A DNA stretch of 64,000 nucleotides, from positions 1 to 64,000 of the forward strand of contig JAHDKT010000035.1 in assembly GCA_018436725.1 (NCBI GenBank). The letters run 5' to 3'. Origin of the DNA: Synergistaceae bacterium. Lineage in GTDB: Bacteria; Synergistota; Synergistia; Synergistales; Aminobacteriaceae. How positions within the stretch are numbered: the first letter of the stretch is position 1; each line of letters starts with the position of its first letter. Positions 52,870 through 60,402 of the stretch are shown here, piece by piece. Position numbers and translations under genes: made by a program. The notes beneath the pieces were generated by a model. That model was not told the DNA's origin. It ran no database searches and worked only from the letters and a program-made list of their open reading frames with translations.

Positions 52870-54771
52870 CTACGCTTTCGGGGGGTACTCGATAGTTCCC
52901 AGAAGCGTGGACATCCGCTCCAGCGGGGTATCGGGGAAAGGATACGCGTCCTCATCCCGCCACTGCTGGACCTCTTTCTCGACCAGCGCTCCCTTCTCTC
53001 TGTCCAGGCCGCCGTCCTTGGCGATGTAGGCAGTGGTGGAGGGGAATGCGAAGCCGGAGCCGGATTTCTCGACGATCTCGCCCACGCGGAAGAGTATATC
53101 CTCCTGAATCGCCATCAGTTCCGACCACTTTTTTGTCTTGACATAGGCGAAGATGAGCACGTCGAGAGAGGATTCGCCGAACCCCTCGAAACGTGCGAAG
53201 GGGGCGGGATCCGCGTAGATCTTCGGATGCGCGTGGAGCACGTCGCGAATGGAGGTCAGTATCCACCTGAGCTGGTCGCGCGTCGTCTCGTAGCGTAGGT
53301 TGATAGTCTTCTGCAGCAGCGCCTTGCTCCGGCGGCTGACGTTGGTGATCTGCATCTGTGAAAAATCGGAGTTCGGTATGGAGATCACCGTCTGGTCGAG
53401 CGCTTCTATTTTGGTGCTCCTCAGGCCGATGTGGAGGACGGTTCCCGCTTTGTCGCCGAAACGGCAGAACTCGCCGACCTTCACCGAGCGGTCGGTGAAG
53501 AGGATGATGCCGCCGATGATATTTTCAAGTGTCGGGCGCGCCGCCAGCGAGACGGCCAAACCCGCGACTCCGAATCCTGTGATCAGGGTCATCAGCGGAA
53601 CGCCGAGTTCGGAGGCGCCGAACATCAGGATGCCGATGGCGGCGGCGATGCTCGCGAGGCGACTCAAGGTGCGGACAAGGCTGGCGTCGACGCTGCCGGA
53701 TTCGATTCTGGGCGAAAGAATGATCAGCTCGGCGAGCAGCTCCCCCGCGCGGACCACGACCCAGGTCCAGCCGACCCACTGCACTGCGGTGAGCACGTTG
53801 ATCAGCACCAGATAGAGCGTTCCCGTGATGTTGATCTGCCCTTCGATGATCCCGACCATGAGGATGGCGCCGAGAGCGAGGGAGAAGGGGGGAATCAGTT
53901 TCAGCAGTTGCTTGACGACCGCCGCTTTTCCCTCGGAAACCGTGCGGCTCAGGCTCCAAATGATTCTCAGCGCAATAACGAAGACGATCGCTGCCGAGAT
54001 GAGGATCGCCCACTGCCAGAGGGCCTGTCCGTAGATTCTGGGCGTCAGCCACGCGGGAATGTAATGGGCCCACTTGGGAGGGAAAAACGCCCCGGGAGAC
54101 GCGGTGTAGTATTCGAATGCGTTCTCCGTCGCCCCCGGAAGGTAGGGGAGGTGTCGCACCCTGCGGTAGGACCGACCCAGCTCGGCGACGGAGGCCGGGG
54201 TGACGAGCCATCGTCCTTCGTCGATGCCCGATTCCACGCGATGGAGACGAATCTCCGTCTTGGGAATGGTCCAGCGGACAAGCCCCTGCTCCGCGACCTC
54301 CTGAGCGCCGGGTATCTGGTCGTACCGGGGGATGCCCACGCGGTCGAGAATTTCCTTCAAAAGGAGGATGTTTTCCCGGGCATTCTGGAGGCGGACGACC
54401 TGGGGGATGCGTGAAAGATCGAGAATGTGCATTGCGCGCTCGAAGTTGTAGAGCGCGCGGCCGGCCTCTTCCAGCGCCTCCGGCGGGTGATGGAAAAGGC
54501 CGGGGGAGGCTGCGGAGAGTTCTTTCGCCTTCAGCAGACGCTCGTAGCCGTCCTTCATGTGGTTCATGAACGACTCCATCGCCGCGCGGGGCGACGATCT
54601 GTCCGCCGGTGAGAGGACACGCTCCGCACTGATGTTCGCCATATGCGCCCAGTCCAGTCGGACTCTGGAGCCGCTTTCCGTCGAGGCGGCAAGCATGAAT
54701 ACCGTCGCGGAGAGCGCGATGAAAAGGAGCGCAGTAAGAAGGAGCAAGAGAATTCTGCCTGCTTTCTTCAT
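52870..54771 (-). CDS. MscS-family mechanosensitive channel (paralogue 2)
   Basis: The protein has 633 residues when started at ATG 54771, exactly the length of paralogue 1, which supports that start (ATG 54786 lies five codons upstream with poor spacing). Domain order is the same: signal/TM helix, periplasmic helical region, TM helices, pore segment LITGFGVAGLAVSLAARPTLENIIGGIILF, beta domain and vestibule. The C-terminal 200 residues are nearly identical to paralogue 1 (for instance KIYADPAPFARFEGFG), while the membrane helices are more divergent. The two genes are 42 bases apart and probably one transcript. Confidence 0.9.
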   Translation of the reverse strand: MKKAGRILLLLLTALLFIALSATVFMLAASTESGSRVRLDWAHMANISAERVLSPADRSSPRAAMESFMNHMKDGYERLLKAKELSAASPGLFHHPPEALEEAGRALYNFERAMHILDLSRIPQVVRLQNARENILLLKEILDRVGIPRYDQIPGAQEVAEQGLVRWTIPKTEIRLHRVESGIDEGRWLVTPASVAELGRSYRRVRHLPYLPGATENAFEYYTASPGAFFPPKWAHYIPAWLTPRIYGQALWQWAILISAAIVFVIALRIIWSLSRTVSEGKAAVVKQLLKLIPPFSLALGAILMVGIIEGQINITGTLYLVLINVLTAVQWVGWTWVVVRAGELLAELIILSPRIESGSVDASLVRTLSRLASIAAAIGILMFGASELGVPLMTLITGFGVAGLAVSLAARPTLENIIGGIILFTDRSVKVGEFCRFGDKAGTVLHIGLRSTKIEALDQTVISIPNSDFSQMQITNVSRRSKALLQKTINLRYETTRDQLRWILTSIRDVLHAHPKIYADPAPFARFEGFGESSLDVLIFAYVKTKKWSELMAIQEDILFRVGEIVEKSGSGFAFPSTTAYIAKDGGLDREKGALVEKEVQQWRDEDAYPFPDTPLERMSTLLGTIEYPPKA

Positions 54772-55148
54772 GAGATGATTCCACATCCTTTCGTACAGTG
54801 TGTGCGTCGGAAATGCGGCCGGGATGAATGATCGACCCTGCCGCGGCGCGAAAAGAACGCTGAAGCGCCGTGCGTCCTGAAGATGTTTGTTCTGTGCACA
54901 AGTTGAAGAGTTTTTGCTGTGTGCAATATACTCTATCAGAAAACGCTTTTTTGGGCAACCCTGAGGATTCTCTATTCCGAATTCGCGCGGAGGTGAGCGA
55001 CGATGGAGTGATCAGCGCTTCGCCTCTTTGCCGTCGATGCGCCGGAGTATATAATCAAGGTATGTTTGGTAGACGTTTCCGCGCCCGGCACGGGCGGAGA
55101 ACGACTTTTTCGAAGAGGGACGCGGAGCGCTGCGTCGGGGAGGAGAAA
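54772..55148. other. Intergenic region between the mscS operon and the nitroreductase
   Basis: About 380 bases. It contains divergent leader sequences and two promoter-like elements for the plus strand; no gene is supported. The nitroreductase frame stays open through part of it but lacks family-like residues. Confidence 0.5.
55028..55055 (+). promoter_or_regulatory. Promoter of the nitroreductase gene
   Basis: TTGCCG (55028-55033), a 16-base spacer and a perfect TATAAT (55050-55055). A second candidate, TTGAAG-N18-TATACT, lies at 54903-54932. Confidence 0.5.
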
Positions 55149-55892
55149 ATGAAAAAAGACCTACGCTGGTTTTTGAAGGATACAGTGCGCAAGACAGTCG
55201 ATTTCTCAAAGACGCAACAAAACCTCGGTTTTCCGCCTCCTCCCGTGCAGAAGCCACGCCCCGAAGGGAGCGTCGTCATTCCCTTGCCCTCCCCCGACGA
55301 CGGGAAAACGGTTCTGGATGTGTCGGTTGCGGATGCTCTTCGCCGGCGTCAGTCGCACAGGAAGTACGCCGTAACCCCTCTTGCCCTCGAAGAGCTGAGC
55401 TTTCTGCTGTGGGCCACGCAAGGGGTTCGAGGAGCGTCGGACCCCGTGCGTTCCTACAGAACGGCCCCCTCCGCGGGCTGCCGTCATCCGTTCGAGACCT
55501 ATCTCGCGGTCTTTCGGGTGGAGACGCTCGAAAAGGGAATCTACCGCTATCTCCCGTTCGAACATTCGCTCCTTCCCCTCGGGTGTCCTCCGGAGCTTGA
55601 AGCCCGAACGAGCAGGGCCGCGCTCAATCAACCCTTCGCGGGGAAGAGCGCCGTCACCTTCATTTGGACAGCGCTTCCCGAGCGTACCGAATGGCGCTAC
55701 GCAGAGGCGTCGGTGAAAGTGATCGCCGTCGATGCAGGGCACGTCTGCCAGAATCTGTACATCGCCTGCGAAGCGGTACGCGCCGGAACGTGCGCCATCG
55801 CCGCCTACGATCAGGAACTGGCGGATGCTCTCGTCGGAGTTGACGGCGAGGATGAGTTCGTCCTCTACATGGCGCCCGTGGGCAAGGTTTGA
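55149..55892 (+). CDS. SagB/ThcOx-type nitroreductase-family protein
   Basis: The protein has 247 residues and no signal peptide. The nitroreductase fold is recognised from RRRQSHRKYAVTPLALEELSFLLWATQGVRG, RTAPSAGCRHPFETYLAV (FMN-binding loop), GIYRYLPFEHSLLPLG and the C-terminal GHVCQNLYIACEAVRAGTCAIAAYD. This is the SagB-like subgroup, which includes azoline dehydrogenases of thiazole/oxazole-modified peptides, but no cyclodehydratase or precursor peptide is nearby, so a housekeeping flavin reductase is more likely. ATG 55149 has GGGGAGGAG upstream. Confidence 0.85.
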   Translation: MKKDLRWFLKDTVRKTVDFSKTQQNLGFPPPPVQKPRPEGSVVIPLPSPDDGKTVLDVSVADALRRRQSHRKYAVTPLALEELSFLLWATQGVRGASDPVRSYRTAPSAGCRHPFETYLAVFRVETLEKGIYRYLPFEHSLLPLGCPPELEARTSRAALNQPFAGKSAVTFIWTALPERTEWRYAEASVKVIAVDAGHVCQNLYIACEAVRAGTCAIAAYDQELADALVGVDGEDEFVLYMAPVGKV

Positions 55893-55897
55893 ACGTT

Positions 55898-55937
55898 TTT
55901 ACATTTTTGTGACATCCGTTTGACCGTATGCTGACAT
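55898..55937. promoter_or_regulatory. Four direct repeats with 11-bp spacing (OmpR/PhoB-type box)
   Basis: TTACA (55899), TGACA (55910), TGACC (55921) and TGACA (55932) recur exactly every 11 bases in a T-rich setting, read on the other strand as TGTCA-type boxes. Direct repeats of this size and spacing are the usual binding site of OmpR/PhoB-family regulators, and such a regulator is encoded at the end of the operon that starts 47 bases downstream. A TATCCT -10 candidate lies at 55957-55962. Confidence 0.7.
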
Positions 55938-55983
55938 TTTCCCCGCTCTTCCGCTGTATCCTTCGGATCAGGAGGTGGTTGAA

Positions 55984-57411
55984 ATGTTGTTGAAGAAGTG
56001 GTGGATCCTTTTGCTGGTTTCGGTTCTGTTCGGAGCGGTTGGCGTTGCCGAGACGGGGGCAAGCGCGGGGCAGACGGACGCTGTGGTGTTGGAAGTGGAT
56101 GCGGACACGCCTGTCGTTGCAATCGGCGAGGCGCGGAAGGTGGTTGTTCGGGCCCTTGTCCGGCCCTATCGGAAAGAGGAGAAAGTCCGGGCGCCTTTGG
56201 CGGTCGCTCTCGTGCTCGACAAATCCGGCTCGATGGCTTCCGACGGGAAGATGGAAAACGCGAAGCTCGGAGCCCTGGAAGCTCTCAGAATGCTTGACAG
56301 CCGGGATGTGGCGACGATCGTGATTTACGACGACAACGCTTCCGTTCTGGTGCGCGCGCGTTCGGTCGGCAGGGGTGCGGAGGATCCCGCGTTTCTTCGC
56401 CCCGTCTCAAGAGTGCGCGCCGGCGGAATGACGGCTCTGCATGACGGCGTCGTCCTGGGTGCGGAGCAGCTCGCGCCTTTCGTGAACGAGGGGTTCATCC
56501 CCCGCATCGTGCTGCTTTCCGACGGTATCGCCAATGTCGGCCCCTCCTCGACGGAGGAGCTGGCACGCCTTGGGAGGGGCTTGGCGCGCAGAGAGATGAC
56601 TATCACCACGATCGGGCTTGGACTGGACTACCACGAGGACCTCATGACGGCGCTCGCGGCCGAGAGCGGAGGCAACGCCTATTTTGCCCGTACGGCGAGA
56701 ATGCTCCCCGAGATCTTTTCGAGGGATATGGAGGACGCGGTGACGCTGACGGCAAGAAAGGTCCGCGTAACCCTCAGGGCTCTCGGCGGCGCTCGGCCGG
56801 CCAGGGCGATAGGCCGTCCGGGAAAGCTCGAGGAGAATTCGCTGGAGGTGGCGATCGACAACCTGTACAGCGGTGAAAAGTACGCGCTGTTCGAGATGGA
56901 CCTCCCCGAGGGAGAGGCGGGAACACTGCTGGACGCCGCCGAAGTCGTCCTTGAATATATCGATCCGGTGAGCGGAACCGGCGTCCGGAAGACCGTTCCT
57001 CTCCAGTTTTCCTTCACCAAGGATGCTGCGGAGGTAGAGAAGAATCAGAGGACGGAAATCGTCGCTCAGGCGGCGCTTGCACGGAACGCGGAGATCCGGG
57101 AGGAAGCCGTTCGACTGGCCGACGAGGGAAAGGCCGCCGAGGCCGCGCAGATGCTCGGAGAGCGGACGAAGCAGCTTCGAATGCTCGCTCCTTCGGTGGG
57201 ATCGGCCGCGCCGAAGATGGAGAAGGAGTCCGGTTATTTCCAGGACCTCGCGGAGAGCCTTCTTTCGAGCGGGGGTCTTTCCAACGTCGAGCGAAAAGAA
57301 GTGCTTAACGACGCATACATGCAGAAAACGCAGCAGGCGCCCGTCGAACCGGAGAGCGGAGACGTCTCCTCGGATCAGCCCGAGGATGACGGGGAGGATT
57401 CCTCGAAGTAG
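55984..57411 (+). CDS. Secreted von Willebrand factor A domain protein
   Basis: The protein has 475 residues with a signal peptide (KKWWILLLVSVLFGAVGVAET). The VWA domain occupies about 72-260, with the MIDAS motif DKSGS at 79-83, a Thr in AGGMTALHDGV and Asp in LLSDGIANVG, so metal-dependent binding is intact. A beta region (265-350) and a helical, acidic C-terminal region follow. ATG 55984 has AGGAGG eight bases upstream. It starts an operon with a sensor kinase and a response regulator, so it may be the sensor's extracytoplasmic partner or the regulon's main product (inference). Confidence 0.88.
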   Translation: MLLKKWWILLLVSVLFGAVGVAETGASAGQTDAVVLEVDADTPVVAIGEARKVVVRALVRPYRKEEKVRAPLAVALVLDKSGSMASDGKMENAKLGALEALRMLDSRDVATIVIYDDNASVLVRARSVGRGAEDPAFLRPVSRVRAGGMTALHDGVVLGAEQLAPFVNEGFIPRIVLLSDGIANVGPSSTEELARLGRGLARREMTITTIGLGLDYHEDLMTALAAESGGNAYFARTARMLPEIFSRDMEDAVTLTARKVRVTLRALGGARPARAIGRPGKLEENSLEVAIDNLYSGEKYALFEMDLPEGEAGTLLDAAEVVLEYIDPVSGTGVRKTVPLQFSFTKDAAEVEKNQRTEIVAQAALARNAEIREEAVRLADEGKAAEAAQMLGERTKQLRMLAPSVGSAAPKMEKESGYFQDLAESLLSSGGLSNVERKEVLNDAYMQKTQQAPVEPESGDVSSDQPEDDGEDSSK

Positions 57412-57500
57412 GCTTCCTCGGAGGCGGGGTGTCGGGGAGAAGCTGTGCGGAGCCGGGAGGCATCTCCCGGCTTTCCCGCTTCGGGAAAGGGGGAGACGTT

Positions 57501-59534
57501 GTGGAGAAGAGAAAAGGCGTGTTCGGCAGACTTTCAACCCCGATCCCTCTGGTGCTGCTTTTTTTTCTCGCCGTGCTTCTGCCGAGCGTCGCCCTGAGCA
57601 TGCTCGCTCTTCGCGCGGCGGACAGAGAAGCTCTTCACATAGAGCGCAGCCTGGAAAGCGCGCTGCTCTCCGAGGTGAATCTCGCAGCCAACAGAGTTGC
57701 CGATCTTTTACGCAGAGTCGAGGATGAACTCGAAGGAGAGGCGTCGGAAATTCCCTCCAACCCGGCGCTTCTGCAGCGCTGGCGAGGAGGAAATACGCTG
57801 ACGGCCTCTCCCTTTTTGCTCGTGAACGGCAGGCTCTTTCTCCCCGATCCCGAATCCGCGGGAGGAGAAGCGCTGCGTTCCTCGTTCGCTTCGTTTCTGG
57901 AAGGACGCGCCGAACTTCCTGTCTTCGATCACATCGCCGGAGTCTACAGAAAGGAGCTGAACGACCTTGCCGTGGAGGAGGCGCCGTACGGTCTCTCCCG
58001 CAGGGAGAACATCGCCCGCGCGTCCCGGGGAAAAGAAGCGGCGGAAACGGCGAGCGCAGCTCCGACCGCAGCAGGCCCCGAGAGCGAAGAGGAGGCTCCT
58101 GCGGAACATAAGGAGGCTCTTCGCTCTGCGGGCGCGCCCCCGGCTCCACCCGCAGCTCCTTCCTTCAACCCCTTGACCCTCCTGAGGAAGGCCGCCGCTC
58201 CGGGAGGCGCGGAGCGACAGATGGCGGAGAGCCGTATCACGGCCGACTCCGCCCTGCGCGAGGAGGTCTTCAGAAAAGCCGAGGAAGAGGGGTTCGAGCT
58301 TCTTCAGAGAAACGTCGCTCCCGTTGCCCGGACGCCTTCCGCTGTCGAATCCCTGAAAGAACCGTCCAGGACCGTCGCCAGGGGGAAACGCTTCGACGAG
58401 CTTCGCGCCGAATCTCAGGGAGGCCTTCTCCCCAAGCTTTCCGACGACGGTTTCGGCCTCCTTTTCTGGAGCGCGCGGTCGGACGGAACGGTCGCCGGTT
58501 TTCTCCTGGACGCCGATGCGCTGAAAGACAGGGTCGTGGGCGTTCTCCCCGAGATACTGACGGACACGCGCATTCTTGCTGTTCTGGACGACCGGGGGGA
58601 GCCCCTTCTCGTCCCGGAAATCCAGCAGCTTCCGGACTGGCGGCGTCCTTTCGTCGCCAGGGAGATTTCGCCGCTGCTCCCCCGCTGGGAGGCGGGGGCA
58701 TGGCTCTCAGACCCGTCCGGCGCCGCTTCAAGGGCTCGTTCCGCCGCCCGCGCCGTCTGGCTGCTTGTGGGCGCGCTTTTTCTCGTCATAGCGGGAGGAG
58801 GCGCGCTCATCCTCCGGATACTCTCCTCCGAGATGCGCCTTGCCCGCAGGAAGACGACCTTCGTAGCCAATGTCTCGCACGAATTGAAAACGCCGCTCAC
58901 ATCGATCCGCCTTTTCGCCGAGATGCTGCTCTCGGGGCGGCAGAAGGACGAGGAGCGCAGGAAGGAGTACCTCCGTACGATGGTCTCCGAAGCGGAACGT
59001 CTTTCGAGGCTGGTTGAGAATGTGCTTGCGTTTTCCCGCAGCGGGAGGAGCGGCGAGTCGGCGACGGAGTCGCTCGATCTTGCGGAACTGGCGAAAGAAA
59101 CCCTTTCGCAGCTTGAGCCGAACCTTTCGAGGAGCGGTTTTGTCTGTTCCTTCTCCTCGGACGGTCCGGCGCCCGTGCGCGGCAATCCCGAGCCTCTCCG
59201 GCAGGTGCTTTTGAATCTGTTGTCGAATGCGGAAAAGTACTCCGAACAGACCCGCGAGATCGACCTCCGGTGCGGGCGTGAAAAAGGGTATGCTCTCGTT
59301 GCGGTTGCGGACAGGGGCCCCGGGGTTCCCCCTTCGCAGCAAGAGAAGATCTTTCAGGAATTTTTCCGCGGCGACGACTCGCTGACGGCCTCGAGGAGCG
59401 GGGCGGGGCTCGGGCTTTCGATCGCGCGGAGCATCGCCCGCAGGCACGGAGGCGACGTTTCGTATATGCCGAGAAACGGCGGAGGGAGCGTCTTCACGCT
59501 GAAAATTCCGCTCGAAGCCGCAACGCGCTCCTGA
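57501..59534 (+). CDS. Sensor histidine kinase with large extracytoplasmic domain
   Basis: The protein has 677 residues. One TM helix (15-37), a long sensor region (40-410) and a second TM (about 416-440) precede HisKA with His460 in VSHELKTPLTS and a HATPase with NLLSNAEKYSEQ and SGAGLGLSIA. The sensor region contains an Ala/Pro/Glu-rich insert (about 178-225), unusual for a periplasmic sensor. GTG 57501 has AAGGGGGAG upstream; the open frame before it overlaps a linker region. It is cotranscribed with the VWA gene and the following response regulator, its evident partner. Confidence 0.9.
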   Translation: MEKRKGVFGRLSTPIPLVLLFFLAVLLPSVALSMLALRAADREALHIERSLESALLSEVNLAANRVADLLRRVEDELEGEASEIPSNPALLQRWRGGNTLTASPFLLVNGRLFLPDPESAGGEALRSSFASFLEGRAELPVFDHIAGVYRKELNDLAVEEAPYGLSRRENIARASRGKEAAETASAAPTAAGPESEEEAPAEHKEALRSAGAPPAPPAAPSFNPLTLLRKAAAPGGAERQMAESRITADSALREEVFRKAEEEGFELLQRNVAPVARTPSAVESLKEPSRTVARGKRFDELRAESQGGLLPKLSDDGFGLLFWSARSDGTVAGFLLDADALKDRVVGVLPEILTDTRILAVLDDRGEPLLVPEIQQLPDWRRPFVAREISPLLPRWEAGAWLSDPSGAASRARSAARAVWLLVGALFLVIAGGGALILRILSSEMRLARRKTTFVANVSHELKTPLTSIRLFAEMLLSGRQKDEERRKEYLRTMVSEAERLSRLVENVLAFSRSGRSGESATESLDLAELAKETLSQLEPNLSRSGFVCSFSSDGPAPVRGNPEPLRQVLLNLLSNAEKYSEQTREIDLRCGREKGYALVAVADRGPGVPPSQQEKIFQEFFRGDDSLTASRSGAGLGLSIARSIARRHGGDVSYMPRNGGGSVFTLKIPLEAATRS

Positions 59535-59548
59535 CAAGGAGGGGTTGG

Positions 59549-60247
59549 ATGAGCAAACTGATTCTGGTCGCCGAGGACGATTTCGCCATTCTGACAGGAG
59601 TGACGGATCTTCTGGAGAGCGAGGGGTACGAGGTGGTAACTGCGCGGGAAGGGGTGGCGGCGCTCGAACAGTATCGGACCGCGCGCCCCGATCTGGTGCT
59701 CCTGGATGTGATGATGCCCGGAATGAACGGATACGACGTCTGTCGCGAAATCCGTGCGGAGGACCGACTCACCCCGGTATTGATGCTGACCGCAAAAGGC
59801 CGGGAGATCGACAAGGTCGTCGGGCTCGAACTGGGAGCGGACGATTATATCGTCAAACCGTTCGGTATGGCGGAGCTTCTGGCCCGTGTCCGTTCGGCGC
59901 TCCGGAGGGGCGCCCTGTCCAAGGATGCGTCGGCGGATTCCTCGCCCTCCGTGCTCTCGTTCGGCGACGTCACGGTGGACTTCGGCGGCATGACGGGACG
60001 GAAGGGAGATGCGGAGTTTGCTCTTACACCAAGGGAGGCCTCGCTGCTTCGGTTTCTTTTGGAGCACGAGGGGAAGGTCGTCTCCCGGAATACCCTGCTC
60101 GACGAGGTGTGGGGGATAGAGTGCGAGGTGACCACTCGTACCGTCGACCAGCACGTGGTTCGCCTGAGGCAGAAGATAGAGGAGGATCCTTCCAGACCGC
60201 TTTTTCTGTGTACGGTTCACGGGGCGGGCTATCGTTTTGTCCGCTGA
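59549..60247 (+). CDS. OmpR/PhoB-family response regulator
   Basis: The 232-residue protein has an N-terminal receiver with phosphoacceptor Asp53 (LVLLDVMMPG), the acidic pair AEDD and Lys in MLTAKG; and a C-terminal winged helix (about 132-230) with LTPREASLLRFLLEHEGKVVSR and TRTVDQHVVRLRQKIEED. It is 14 bases behind the kinase gene. As an OmpR-type protein it should bind 11-bp-spaced direct repeats, and such repeats precede the operon. Confidence 0.94.
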   Translation: MSKLILVAEDDFAILTGVTDLLESEGYEVVTAREGVAALEQYRTARPDLVLLDVMMPGMNGYDVCREIRAEDRLTPVLMLTAKGREIDKVVGLELGADDYIVKPFGMAELLARVRSALRRGALSKDASADSSPSVLSFGDVTVDFGGMTGRKGDAEFALTPREASLLRFLLEHEGKVVSRNTLLDEVWGIECEVTTRTVDQHVVRLRQKIEEDPSRPLFLCTVHGAGYRFVR

Positions 60248-60402
60248 AGAACGCGCCGGACGAAAAAAATGTGAAAAGATGATTCTTTCGAATCACGAAG
60301 GAGGCTTTCACGATTCGCATCCCATGTGGTAATTTTTATGACAAGTTGGGGGTATTGTAAGACGAAGATTTTTTTTCAGACTGAAATCTTGTCGGGGGTG
60401 GA

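Noticed and set aside
54870..55148. N-terminal extension of the nitroreductase frame
   Set aside because: It crosses promoter elements, and the family start with a ribosome site is at 55149.
55149..55892. Thiazole/oxazole-modified peptide pathway suggested by a SagB-like protein
   Set aside because: No cyclodehydratase, precursor peptide or export gene lies nearby.
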